From Poecilobothrus nobilitatus (taxonomy: Eukaryota > Arthropoda > Insecta > Diptera > Dolichopodidae): DNA of 64,000 nt. Of this stretch, positions 38,001 through 48,826 are shown in pieces. The DNA is taken from contig OX352772.1 of NCBI GenBank assembly GCA_947095535.1, forward strand, positions 38,521,445 through 38,585,444, written 5' to 3'. The notes under the pieces are model-generated. The model was not told the DNA's origin, ran no database searches, and saw only the letters and a list, made by a program, of their open reading frames with translations. The translations under genes and the position numbers were made by a program. How positions within the stretch are numbered: the stretch's first letter is position 1; each line of letters begins with the position of its first letter.

Positions 38001-38948
38001 ACTGAAAATCCAATATTTATAATTGTAAAGGACGAAAAAAAAGTAAGTATGAGTATTAAAGAATTAACCGAATAAACTTAACTTTTGTAGAAATTTTGGT
38101 GCTTACATGAAAGGTTAAGTGGAAAAAAATTAATTTTTATACTTTATACGCGCATTTATATATACATTTTTTTTTTGTTTAGTTTATTCCTTTATGCCAC
38201 ATAAATGTGACAAAGAAACTACACAGCCTTTCCTTTTCAAGTGTGGCTGTAAATGTTGTAAAGGGGAATTATTCTTTCAACGTGAGTGGGATTCGAATTT
38301 ATACTCATTCGGTGCTTACAACTCTTACTCACTAGGAAGCTGCGTTTTTACTGCTGTTACCCACTACGATATCGAGACCCCATTTATATAATTATTATCT
38401 ATCAAAGATATAAAATAAATTATATGAATAAAACTGCACCATTTATATATAAAAACTTTCAATTAAAATATCTTAAACAATTTATTTGGATTTTCTAAAC
38501 ATTAAACACATGTCTAATGTTTTAAATTTTTTTTTTTTTTTGTTTTGTTTTGTAATTTGTTACATATTTTATATATTGAAATAACTGCAACAGTTTTTAA
38601 TTAAACTAAATGAATCATTTTTCATAATTTATTTCAAGGTTCATTCTAATATTAATTTAATATTGCATTCATTCATTTTAATCAATTCGTTGCGGCAATA
38701 TTGTTTTTTAAAAAAATTATTACAATAATAGAATAAAAATTAACAGATTATTAAACCAAAACAAATTGTTTTTCTATTTTAAAATGAAAATTTGCATAAT
38801 GATTTAAAAAAATTTAACTAATTAAAAAAAAAATAAATTTTAACTTACCATCACAATCTGATAATACCATATCAAATGAATCCAAAAATTCTTTTTTTTC
38901 ATTTGTACTTAATTCCAAAATATTTTGTAATTTTTTATTGTCACTCAT
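32063..38948 (-). CDS. HAD phosphatase, p-nitrophenylphosphatase / PGP family (paralog 2)
   Basis: Two exons: 38948-38849 and 32889-32063, joined across a 5959-nt intron (donor GATG|GTAAGT, acceptor TTTTTTAG|GTG), giving a 308-aa protein. The exon-2 frame stays open upstream into the intron, but only splicing to exon 1 supplies motif I: DCDGVLW with nucleophile Asp31 and acid/base Asp33. The intron cuts the Gly codon of that motif. Other motifs are motif II LVSNNS (Ser64), motif III LGKPG (Lys224) and motif IV GDNLVQD (Asp250, Asp255), so it should be active. The C2 cap lies between. Paralog 1 has GDTLDQD at motif IV, so the middle acid is Val253 here. The intron positions differ from paralog 1, which has no intron at motif I. 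Substrate within the phosphoglycolate / glycerol-3-phosphate / pNPP-type group is unknown. Exon 1 (MSDNKKLQNI start) resembles the N-terminus of paralog 1 (NEEKKNFLDSID against NEKKEFLDSFD). Confidence 0.92.
33784..33810. repeat. (TA)n microsatellite
   Basis: An uninterrupted TA run of about 27 nt in intron 1 of phosphatase paralog 2. Confidence 0.9.
34297..34516 (-). mobile_element. tRNA-derived SINE, family 2, copy a
   Basis: A minus-strand insertion with a 12-bp perfect target duplication (TCAAATTTATTT at 34285-34296 and 34517-34528). The minus-strand head reads GGGGCCTCGATGGTTAAGC, with GGGTTCAAATCC as B box, then a body containing TAGTATTCGACCTATAATGG. The body differs from SINE family 1, while the head is related. 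Located in intron 1 of phosphatase paralog 2; same strand as the gene. Confidence 0.88.
34530..36530. other. Intron of phosphatase paralog 2, no further feature seen
   Basis: AT-rich intronic sequence. The segment 35340-35480 has a repeated word of the type TTTCC(A/T)TTTTAA plus AATGCAAGT (near 35401, 35425, 35461), a faint short tandem pattern. No exon or RNA gene seen. Confidence 0.4.
36536..37010 (+). mobile_element. 5-prime-truncated non-LTR retrotransposon (LINE) 3-prime end
   Basis: The plus-strand frame encodes the C-terminus of an ORF2: THGHLYNKTTAV, then the zinc-knuckle-like pattern C-N-L-C-(7)-H-(4)-C (NCNLCQERLTMKHIFGDC), ending in a stop at about 36736. A 3-prime UTR follows, with a palindromic CCCCTCAATTTCCAGGGG-type motif and an AATAAAATAAAATAAATG tail. 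This is typical of Jockey/CR1-group LINEs truncated at the 5-prime end. It is antisense to the phosphatase gene whose intron it occupies. Confidence 0.85.
37269..37893 (-). pseudogene. F-box-like coding remnant split by a foldback element
   Basis: Two minus-strand frames flank a foldback insertion. The upstream one (37893 to about 37672) has FHASALYKLLPSELFEKLL and RRWKYIFAAGLLRK, spaced like an F-box (LPxEL..KLL..FL....L......RRWK). The downstream one, ending at a stop at 37269-37271, is a 59-aa frame with balanced codons (from KDIQIKVPFYNLRFGYL to VTAGSVELISKIF). Both are less AT-rich than their surroundings and resemble true coding sequence. F-box proteins recruit substrates to SCF ubiquitin ligases. 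Whether the two pieces were one gene is inference; the boundary residues come from the transposon. It lies in the intron of phosphatase paralog 2, same strand. Confidence 0.35.
37415..37671. mobile_element. Truncated foldback element related to 5531-6268
   Basis: The right end reads GGCTAAATGAAAGTTTGGCA, matching GCTAAATGAAAGTTGCCA of the longer element. Inner motifs GCGAAATGTCTTATTTG and CGCAAAAAGACATTTAA are inverted copies of each other. The left terminus is not clear. It appears inserted in, or to have joined, coding-like sequence on both sides. Confidence 0.6.
38178..38382 (-). mobile_element. tRNA-derived SINE, family 1, copy d (old)
   Basis: A diverged minus-strand copy: the body motif TTTATGCCACATAAATGTG and the ACACAGCCTTTCC segment are preserved, the B-box region is altered (GGGATTCGAATTTA) and the head is degraded with an insertion. 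Located in intron 1 of phosphatase paralog 2, about 470 bp from exon 1. Confidence 0.75.
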
Positions 38949-39699
38949 TTTTATTTATTTATTTTTTAATTATTTTTTTTTTTTTTATTTTATTTTTACC
39001 TACTACTTGTTTTCTTCGTTCTTTTTATTTAAAATATAAAATAAAAAAAGTTTTTTTTTTTAATTTTTGAATTTTAATAAAAATATTAATCGAATAAATT
39101 TTATAAATAATATACAAATAAAAGTAAATCAAAGTTTTATTATAGCGAAAACAAAAATAAAAAAAAACAAAGAAAAAAAAAAATATTTAAAAAAATAAAA
39201 TAGTCCAGTAAAAAACAAAAACAAAAAAACTATTAAAAGTAAATAAATTTGATTTCAAATGTTGTACTGATTTTAAATATCGTCAATTGCAACCGATGAT
39301 TTAATCACAAATGATTCTTAAGGGAAATTCTATCTCTTATAATACCTGTGAAAATGTCTACTAAATGGACAGTTTACAAAAACAATACAGAAAAAAAAAA
39401 AAAACAAAAATCTTATTTAGGCAACTTTCATTTAAGCTTTTTTTTTAAGCTTTCTTTTTTTTTTTGTAGAGGTTTCAATTTAATGTTTAGAGTTTTGTTC
39501 TTTTTGTTTTTGTTTTTTGTTGATTGTTTTTAAAAAAATTAAAAAAAACAAAAAGGGAAATTCTCTACAAAAAAAAATTTAAAAGGATAAAATGGTATTG
39601 AATCCGTTTAATAGTTTCTTTGTTTACTTATTAATGATAATAATATATACATAAGTATACATTCATAATACTTTGTGTGTAATTGTGTAACTTTTTTTT
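38949..39699. other. AT-rich upstream region of phosphatase paralog 2
   Basis: Long poly-A/T tracts immediately upstream of the start codon. The promoter should be in or near here, but I cannot identify a convincing TATA box or initiator among so many TATA-like words. Confidence 0.4.
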
Positions 39700-39905
39700 T
39701 TTACGAGGGTCGGTGGAAAACTTCAAAAGTCACCCAGAAGAATGTCATATAATTCTTTCGAATATAGTGTTGGACTTTAATCAACCAAAATCACACCATT
39801 TTTAAACCAAAGTTTAGGTTAGAATTTTGTACAAATGTACAGTTTTGTTTATGGGATATGGATGTGGGTGGGATTCTTGGAGGAAAAGGATTTAGTAAAA
39901 ATTTA
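39700..39905 (+). repeat. Dispersed repeat family D, copy 2
   Basis: Poly-T, then ACGAGGGTCGGTGGAAAAC, then GTGTTGGACTTTAATCAACC, then TTTGTTTATGGGATATGG and GAGGAAAAGGATTTAGTAAAAA, paralleling the copy at 31.55-31.74 kb over about 190 bp. Confidence 0.55.
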
Positions 39906-41604
39906 GAATTATAATTATATAGTATAAGAAAATTTGAAAAGACATTTTATGACATTTTTAATGTAATACATTTTTAAATATGTACTTATTGATATACGGG
40001 TTACTATCAAAAGCCTGAATTTCTTTTGATTTTATTTCATTTGCCTGGATTTCATATTATACAAAAATATATTATATAAATATTCTGTAAAAGGTGTATA
40101 ACTTTGGTTTTGAATTCCCTAAAGTCCCTTCTAATTCACTAAAAACATATATACAAATATTCTGGAAAAAGTTTAAAGCCCTTTTGTTTTTTGAATGCAA
40201 CTCTAAAATCTCTCCTAATTTACAATGAAATACAGACAAATGGCAAATGATACTACGGGCAAATGAAATACAGGCATATGACACGGTTCCTTCATATACA
40301 TAAACCGATAATTGAGGATATAATTTGTAGTAAAAACGATATAATGCACCATGTTTGATAATTTTATTATTTTTTTTTCAAAATAAAAAAAAAATTAAAT
40401 GATGAATAGTTTTATTTGTAGAGGATTATTCTCGATTTCTTGAGAATCAAGAAAAAAAAAATCTTTTTTTGTCATAGTTTTTTTTTTAATGGGTCACTCC
40501 TGAAACTTGTCAAGATTCCCTACAACATCCTCAATTAACGGTATGTGTATGTATGTTCACATTTTAAGATGCGGTGTATACATTATGTGATTATATAATA
40601 AAATTTAAACTATAAGTATCATCAAAAAGTATATATGCATGTATGTATATGCATAATCATTAAAACAAAGAAACTATTAAATGAATTTGATACCATATTT
40701 ATTTTACGAAAATCTACAAAAAAAAAATTTTTTTTTTGGGACAAAATATTGACAAAAAACATATTGAATTTCTTTCTTCCTGAAAAAAGCAAATTATTCT
40801 TCTGGAAAAGACGTATAACTCTTTCTAAGCAATTCTTTCTATTTTCTAAGCAATTATAGAATCTTTATCCTACATATACATACATATTTTCTTATTTTAG
40901 CTGAGGTTTTCGAAACAAATTATTCAAAATGTGATTTTGTAACCAACTCTAAAATCTTTCATAATTATTTTATTATATATAATACACTTTAACTTTTTTG
41001 ATCTGAAAAATTACTTCACTAATTTTCCAAAAATTTTGAAATAAATATTTAATTCTACCAACCTGTATTTAATAGAAATAATTTCATTTAAAATTTTGTT
41101 TTTCAAGATGTCTCAAAAAGATTTTGGCACAAAACGATTTTAAAAATAAAATAATTCAAGTATTTTGTCCATCATTATTTTTTTTTCAAGATAATGTCGG
41201 GATTCCTTTATTTATTTTACAATTTCTATAATTAGAATAGAAAGAATAACATAAAAATGTTTATGACAAATTCTTTATTAAAATCGCATAAGTCGAAAAA
41301 ATGTAACGCTATCTTCTTATTGCAAAAAAAATTCTTTGATTATAAAAAAAAAAAAATGACAATAGTTATTTTTGATTTGTCATTTTTTTTATCAAATATT
41401 TTTGACAAAACATTTGACATGTGTCTTCTTACATGTGTTTCATAAACGTATTCTTATGAGCTTGAAAGTTAATCACCATTGCTGGTGATTAGAAAAAGTA
41501 AAATTTGGTTGAATGTAAATATTAAAAATTTTTATTTTTTATTTTTATACTGAACATTTGATTAAGGAATAATTTTATATAAATTTAATGTGCATGTTCT
41601 ATAT
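39906..41604. other. AT-rich intergenic DNA, no gene seen
   Basis: Holds a small hairpin at about 40425-40470 (TTCTCGATTTCTTGAGAATCAAG). Several short open frames have no family resemblance or splice context. Confidence 0.45.
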
Positions 41605-41793
41605 TGGGGGCCTCGGTGGCCTAGTGAGTAAGAACGTATGAAATACGTTGTAATCACCGAAGGAGTGTGGGTTCGAATCACACGTCGAATAATTCCCCCT
41701 TATTCTCATTTACAGTCACGCCTGAAAAGGAAAGGCTGTGTAATTTCCTTGTCACATTTATGTGGCAAAGGAATACACCAATTAAAAAAAAAA
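41605..41793 (+). mobile_element. tRNA-derived SINE, family 1, copy e
   Basis: Well-preserved copy with an 11-bp perfect target duplication (ATGTTCTATAT at 41594-41604 and 41794-41804). Head GGGCCTCGGTGGCCTAGTG and B box GGGTTCGAATCAC are close to consensus; the body ends TTATGTGGCAAAGG and an A tail. Confidence 0.92.
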
Positions 41794-42132
41794 ATGTTCT
41801 ATATCAAAAAAGTGCAAAATTTATAATAATAGAAATAATTTGTCTTGTTACATTTATAGAGTAGTTACTAACAGTAGTAATAACTAATAAGTATTAAGTT
41901 TTTCTAATATTTAACATCATTTACTAACATACTAAACCTTGTAAATGATGACTTTTCAGTTTATTGTGATAGTTCACTAAATGTACAACATCATTGATGC
42001 TTAAGAATTAAGCAAAATGTCTGAAACATGTAATTTAATAATGTTAAAAATTTGGTTTTTTCAGATTTTTTGCTATTTATGAACACTTTAGACATCTAAG
42101 ATAAATACACCTAAAAGTATCTTATGTCATTT

Positions 42133-42480
42133 TTACATGAAAATTGTTGTTGTATAGGAATGAGTTGACAACAACAATGCTAATATAAAATTGACAAAAG
42201 GGGTTAGCTGAAAAATGCATTTTTTTATATCAGTCTTCAATGCTGGCGTAACTTCAATTGGCAGTGAACTTTCAAGTGTCATTGTATCAATATTAATTAA
42301 ATTTAAAAATGGATAGTAAATATTCTTTTTAAAGTGTATACTGCTTATCAAATGTATACCTCTTCTTCAATTAATTGACGAACCAAATCAAAAAAACAAA
42401 AAACAAAACCAAAAAGGAGTGCAAATTTAATCAAACTGGGAAAGTTATACGCCAGTAGCCAACATCTGCATTGGGGAAGG
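42133..42480 (-). other. Possible decayed coding remnant, unidentified
   Basis: On the minus strand, a less AT-rich stretch encodes a hydrophobic segment (FALLFGFVFCFFDLVRQLIEEE) reaching a GTATAC donor-like site, and a shifted frame continues for about 70 residues (through TMTLESSLPIEV) with a second hydrophobic run. The frames are offset by one base with stops between, so it is broken or misassembled by eye. I do not recognise the family. Confidence 0.2.
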
Positions 42481-42879
42481 TTACATTAATTTTCATATGT
42501 TCAAAATAGTTTGGCGATGAAGTTACTCGTCAACGCCATTGGAGAATAACCTTAACGCTAAATTCAATATCAATAAATTCAATATTTTTAAAGTGACAAG
42601 AAATTCTTTAAACAAATTTGTTTTGCAAAACTAGCTTAAACAACATGTGGTTTATACGAGTATAATACATACTTATATTTATAACATATCCTTTAACAAA
42701 TTTTGATTTATTGTTTACAGTTAATATTTTATTTATACAATAAAAAAAAAAAATATTTTCTAATTACGATAAATATTTATATAAGATAAAAAATGTTTTT
42801 TATATTTTGTTATTAACAGGCTTAAATTTTGTATAGTTGCCCCATCTTTTTAAAAATTTTACAAAATAAAAATATAGTA

Positions 42880-43075
42880 CAAAAGGGGCCTCGGTGGCTT
42901 AGTAAGGAAAAGGATATAAAATACGCTGTAAACACATAACATATATAAAATACGCTGTGTGGGTTCGAATCTCACACACGTCGTAAGAGTTACTCCTCCT
43001 TACGACATGTACGCCTGAACAGGAAAGGCTTTGTAATTTCCTGTCCACATTTATGTGGCAGAGAAATTCAATAAA
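42880..43075 (+). mobile_element. tRNA-derived SINE, family 1, copy f
   Basis: Head GGGGCCTCGGTGGCTTAGT, a partly duplicated middle (AAATACGCTGT occurs twice), B box GGGTTCGAATCTC, body to TTATGTGGCAGAG. Flanked by a 12-bp repeat AAAAATATAGTA (42868-42879 and 43076-43087), consistent with a target duplication. Confidence 0.9.
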
Positions 43076-43112
43076 AAAAATATAGTAAAAATATAAACTT
43101 TTGGTTCCTGTT

Positions 43113-43395
43113 TGGAAATAAGGGTATTAAGGAGTCAATATTAAGTTTTTTGAAATATGAGCGCCTCCATCACCAAATCGAACTTTATCTCCTCAGTCGA
43201 TTTTAAGACCTTTCTTTAAAACTGTCCATTGGGTTTATGCTTTTGGCGGTTGAAAAAATGCTTTTGAAAATAAGGGTATTAAGGGTTCAATATTAGCTTT
43301 TTTGAAATATGAGCGCCTTCATTGCCCAATCGAACTTCATCTCCTCAGTCGATTTTAAGACCTTTCTTTAAAATTGTCCATCCATAAAATTGTCC
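43113..43395 (+). repeat. Tandem duplication, two units of 152 bp
   Basis: The block AATAAGGGTATTAAGG at 43117 and 43269 starts two units that share GAAATATGAGCGCCT and TCTCCTCAGTCGATTTTAAG. A more diverged repeat with ATTTTTT(G)GAAAA/CACTA(C/A)AATG words continues to about 43.8 kb. No coding potential. Confidence 0.8.
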
Positions 43396-43959
43396 ATAGT
43401 AATACAGTAATACTGAATTTAGTGGATTAGCTACGTATTTTAATATTTGTAAAAGCTGATATTAGCTGACCTTTTCACTACCTCAAAAAATATATTTTTT
43501 GGAAAACATTTTTTATCACTACAATGGTAAATTTTTACTTTAAACTTGGGTTTTTTGATCTCAGGTTATATTTTTTTTTGGAAAACTACATTTCACAGCT
43601 TTAAAAAAAGTGGTTTTGAAGAGAATTAATATAGTAATTTAGTTCTTAATAAGTCCCTTGTTAAAGGATTCTTTAACAAAGCACTTAGATACTTATCTTA
43701 AAAATTATATTTTTTGCAAAATTGTACATTTTTGTCACTAAAATGCCAAATTTTTCACTCACACTTGTGATTTTTACCTCTGATTAATGTCTTAGTAAAA
43801 AAAGTAAGTTTCCCAGGGGTTAATATCAGGACGCTAACAAGGACGTTTACAGAATTTCATTATTTTATACAAATTTTTTTTTCCATACAAAATTAAAAAA
43901 AAATAGATCAAGCTCGGTCCGACCCTGATTAAAAATGGTAAAAGAATAACAAGGTAGAA

Positions 43960-44705
43960 TGTAAATCAACAGTTTTTAAAAGCGCACATTTCCAAAAGAC
44001 AATACAAACTGTTTAGAATTGTAATTTGCACAAAAATTTGAAAATTTAAGAAATAAAATTTAAGAAATTTTTTGTAAAAAGAAAAAATGTGAAAATAAGG
44101 CTTTTCTGGAATTTTGAGGGGCTGTAACTCCGGATTGTTAACACACGTAAAATTATATTACTGGAGCTTTAATTTTTATGTCTCGCCGAAGTAAAATATG
44201 TACAGGTGCTTAAGTTACAGGTGTTTAAAAATAGCAAATTTTCAATTTTTGAGCCCTAAAAGCTCATAAACAGGGGGTGGACAAAAAAAATTTCCTGAGC
44301 AAACTTATACTAATTCTCAAAGTTCTTTCTTATCTCAAAATTTCAAGTCACTATCTAAAAGCGTTCCGGAGTTATGAGGGTAGAAAAATCATGCAAAATT
44401 TGGTTTTCACATAACGGTAAAGTTAAATACTAAATTTAAAAAAATTGTATAATTCAGATATTGATTTACAAAGGTAAAACAAATACTTAATAAAAAATTC
44501 AGATTGAAAAAGTCTTAAGCAGAACATAATATATATGTATTTAAAAAAGTTTTTTCAAAGTTTCAGGAGCTATAGCTCCGTAATGGATGGGGTTAAAACC
44601 CGTGGTTAAATTTTTTTTTCTCTATCTTTAACGTTGTAGAAGTTTTGTAAACAGACGGGCGGACGATCAGAGTGAAACTAATAAGCACATTTTTTCAAAT
44701 TTTTT
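43960..44705 (+). repeat. Repeat family P, long copy 1
   Basis: Landmarks in order: AATTGTAATTTGCACAAAAATTTG, GAGGGGCTGTAACTCC, TACAGGTGCTTAAGTTACAGG, AAACAGGGGGTGGACAAA, CACATAACGGTAAA, GGAGCTATAGCTCCGTAATGG (a self-complementary core), and AAACAGACGGGCGGACGATC ending AGAGTGAAACTAATAAGCAC with T-rich sequence. All recur in the copy at 56385-57605. Non-coding. Confidence 0.85.
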
Positions 44706-46020
44706 CTTGGAAATATGCTAATAAAGAAACGTTTAAATAATATTTCAAGTAATTTGATGTTCATTTTTATACTTTTATTGATATAAAACTGAGTATTCCT
44801 AGGCTTTTTGACAGTAATTTGACTTAATTATCAGATTTTACTTTTATTATATGTAACTAATTTAAGAATTCAAAATTTTTTAGAGCACATGTTATAGTGA
44901 TTACAACATTCTAAAAAAATTTTGTGTAAAAGTTAAAGTTAGAAAATTTAAATGTTTATTTTACAAATGGGTCATTTTAATAAACAATGAGTGAAAAATA
45001 TGTGTATTTGTTATATTTTAAACTAAGGTTATCTTTTTCAAGTTATTTTTATGGACTCGATCATTTATTTTGTTTAGGGTCGTTTCGTTCATAAGATATC
45101 ATATATATATATATATATATGTATATCATAAATAAGTAATTCAGGTATTAATTAATTAATATAAATTTGACTATGCGAGAATACATATTATATTAATTTT
45201 TTTTTATCTTTCTTTGGGTAAGGATGGTGAGAATCATCGAAAGATACTGTATATAACACAGTTATGGGAGACTTTACTTCATTAAAAATACCAGCCCTGA
45301 TATCTTAAACGATTAAAACTAATCTTAATGACTAGTTATTAATTTTACGTTGCAGACTTCGACGAAGGTGTTCTGCGTTTATGGTTAAATTAAGTAATCT
45401 AGTTCTTTAAGCCTTTTATTGTCATTTTCGGAATATAGAAGTTTTGATGCTTCTACATTTATGTTATGTTATAAACAGATGTCTTAGGTTTCAGTGCATA
45501 TTTTTTTATTTTTTCATTTAAACTAGGAATTTCTATATCGTTCTGTAAATTGAAATTCCGTACGTATCAAGGAGTGTTTTCCATGTTACATAAAATTTTA
45601 TACTTAATTTGGAAAATTTGAATGCTTTGAATATTTGTTTGTTTGGAACAATATCCTATAGCCGTATAACAAAATGGATTTAATTATTTAGGTATATAAC
45701 AATATTTTATATTCTATTGTTAATCGAGAGTTTCAACTTAGGAGCCAATAGATTTCGTTGCAGTTCGATTCTTGTTGACTTTTTCTTTTTTGACGCGCTC
45801 TTTCCACCTTAATTAACATAATGTGATTCCTAGATAATTTTCCTTGTTTTTTTTTGGGGTATATCTTTGAATTATCTTTGTACGTTCCATTTTTGGTCCA
45901 TAAAAAAGTTAATATTATATTAAATAGCAGTTGCAATGGATCCTGACACAAAATTCTCACAAAACGAGTATGCAAACAAATTAGCCAAATTTTCACTAGT
46001 ATGGATGTCAAGACAATAGG
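44706..46020. other. AT-rich intergenic DNA with a family D relic
   Basis: No exon. At about 45215-45330 a diverged family D relic is visible (GGGTAAGGATGGTGAGAATC, then TATGGGAGACTTTACTTC). An (AT)n run lies at 45101-45120. Open frames near the right end show no family resemblance. Confidence 0.4.
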
Positions 46021-46029
46021 ACTAACTCA

Positions 46030-46480
46030 TTCTATAGTAAAAGGAGCGATTAAGCACTAGGCCAAATCTAGAGTAAAAGAAGCTGACTACGAACACCAGA
46101 CTCCTTACATACGAAGGAATCTGGGGTTTGAAAGAGGCCGAGCCGAACGAAAAAAGGACGAAGGAAGTCCTAAAACAACTAACCAGAGCAGACCTCAAAC
46201 TTTATACCGGAATTAGTACCGACAGAATAGGCAGAGCCGACATAGGAGTGTGTAGATGTTGTTGACGGGAGGCAAATAGTGTATTACACGTACTTTAATA
46301 ATGCCCGACATTAGAATTCCAAAGAAAAGAATCTTGGGAGAGAGCTATTGGGAAGATCTTTCCTGAAGTGAGAGCTTTTGACCAGGGGATCATCATTGAT
46401 TTTTAGGGGTGTTATAGTAAAAAAACAAGCGTCTCATGGAGTTGGGATAAGGATAGTTGTTTATCCACCCTTCTACACCA
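46030..46480 (+). mobile_element. Decayed LINE ORF2 C-terminus (post-RNase-H zinc region)
   Basis: The plus-strand frame reads TKEVLKQLTRADLKLYTGIS, then RIGRADIGVCRCC, a stop, NSVLHVL, two stops, then CPTLEFQRKESWERAI. The CxxC..H..CP order after a TRAD..L.TG..T motif is the tail of R1/I/Jockey-type non-LTR retrotransposons. Three in-frame stops show it is dead. It differs in sequence from the LINE end at 36.5 kb. Confidence 0.75.
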
Positions 46481-48519
46481 GCAACAGCAACATTAAATAG
46501 CAATTCTATAAATTATCTTTGAATATATTTAAAATTAGAATTCTAATTTTATGATTCTAAAATAAATTATTATTGAATTATTGCAATTAAAATAATTCAA
46601 AAAATATTTCTACTTCCTATAATAGAACAAATCGCAATTTTAGGATATTCAAAAATTCTATTTATATAAACATTCGAAATGTGAATCTCCCTATTATTAT
46701 TACTATTAGTGACGAAGACATCAAGAGTCACATTAAGCAGTATTATAGTATAATATAACATCTCTCCATTAGGTAATGATTGAATGTGACTGCATCTGTT
46801 GTAGCAGCTATTACTAGGTATTACTATTAACTACAGAATAAAGGTAATGAGTGACCTATAACATACAGTATAGTATATTTAGCATCTTACTGAACGGAAT
46901 AATAAAAGATATAGCTTCACTGTTAGTAGTAGCTATTACATGATTAAAATTATAAAATTATACGATATAAATTATAACGATATAAAATTACTATTAATTT
47001 TTAAACCAATTAAGATTGTAATGGATTTATCTTCCTAATAATCGGCTTTTTTTTTTTTTTATAAATGATCAGTTTTATTGTTAACTATAGGTCCTAGTCC
47101 AAAATGTATGCTTCGATGGAAATTTGAAGAGAAACTTTGGTCTTTTTATTTTAAGCTGTGTCAAATTTTAAAATTGAAATTTCAAAATTTAAAACTTCAT
47201 GATTGAGGAGTAACATATATAAGTATTGGTAAATATTTGTTTTAAATTTAATTTAGAATGCATTTAAAATATAAAATTCTTTTAAAATATAAAATTATGC
47301 AATAGTAAATAACTATTAAATAACTATACCTGTTTAGAAAATGTTTCATTGTTAATAACTAAACAGCAGTGAAATGGAAAAAAAAAAATCACAAATAGAA
47401 TGAATGATTCACATATTTACCGCATATTTTTAAAAGCTCCCTATATAGATAATAACTATAATGCAACAAATATTTATAATTCATATCATATAATATATAT
47501 ATTTTTATTTTTTATTTTTTTGTCTTATGATTTAATTTATAAGCACGTGAAATTGCACATATGGCAAATGAAGAGATAATAATTTAAAAAGTAATTTTAT
47601 ATATTTTTTCACATGATATTTAATTTTAAAATAATTTAATCGGTATAATAATATGTAGGTGGATTAATTTGATCTTATAATATTAAATAAATATATTTTT
47701 TTGTTATATATTTAAAAAATAATTTTTAAATTAAATATTATTCTTTTAGTTTTACAATTTTTTATTATAAAATGTTGTAAATCAATCTTCATAAAATTAT
47801 TATTTAGAATTCTGATTCTGCCATTAAATGCGTCTATATGGTTTCAGTTTTTAATATTGTACTATTATTTGAGTAATTAATCTTCTCTAAAATCGATCAT
47901 AAAGGATTTGTTTTTATATATGTATATACTAAGTTTAACAACATAATATGTTCTATTTTTATAATGGTATAAGTATGGCAACCTTTATAAGTAGCATAAA
48001 TCAATTACATAAAACTAAACCTAAATATCAAAATTTTTTTCCTTAAGCTGAAGTTATATGTATATATAAATCTATTTTATAAAAATGTATACTATATAAA
48101 CTTAGTCAATCAACTTAAATTTATACCATAAAGCTAAGCTACATATTTTTAATATACATAGATATATAAAACTAAACCTATACAGTTACAGATATATAAC
48201 TACAAAACTGTATCGTAAATCTAAAGATTGTTTAATAAATTTATAGGTATACCATTAAAAATTCATATATACATAGCTGATGTCTAATATCTAATTTCAT
48301 AAATATTTTTTCCAGTTTTTTTGGTATCTATATTTATCCTGTTTAAGAAAATTGATTTTCAAAATTTCTAGATATTTTACTTAATTAATTTGTGTGTGAG
48401 TGTCAATTTCGGAGTTGTATGATAATTGTTACGCCAAAGCCATCTAATTTTATATTTTGTTTCGATAAAACTTGATTATTTTTCAAAAAATTTGAAATAT
48501 CTATACTCTATAGTTTAAC
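46481..48519. other. AT-rich intergenic DNA, no gene seen
   Basis: AT-rich sequence with repeated words of the TAGTAGCTATTAC kind near 46.8-46.95 kb and many TATA words; nothing supportable. Confidence 0.45.
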
Positions 48520-48780
48520 TAAAGGGCATTTTTGAACCATCACACTAAACATCGCACTTCGCACTAAATACTATTTTATCGCACTATTTTTTTTTATCCG
48601 GAAACTTCGAATAGTATCAAGTGCTGTCCGGAATTCATCGGATTTGACACTTGATTATCTGTTAAAAATTAGTGTTTTGAAAACCACACTTAATAATCGT
48701 ACTTGCACTAAAAATAATTCTTTTTTGTTTTTGTTAAAAATATAGCGAATATCTATAATCTATCTATAATATAATACACA

Positions 48781-48808
48781 ACATGTTGGCGAGACCTTGC
48801 CAACATGT
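48781..48808. repeat. 10-bp perfect hairpin
   Basis: ACATGTTGGC and GCCAACATGT are exact reverse complements with an 8-nt loop. It sits about 20 bp before the putative Helitron 5-prime end and may belong to the surrounding inverted-repeat element. Confidence 0.8.
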
Positions 48809-48826
48809 AAAAAAAAATATTTTATA

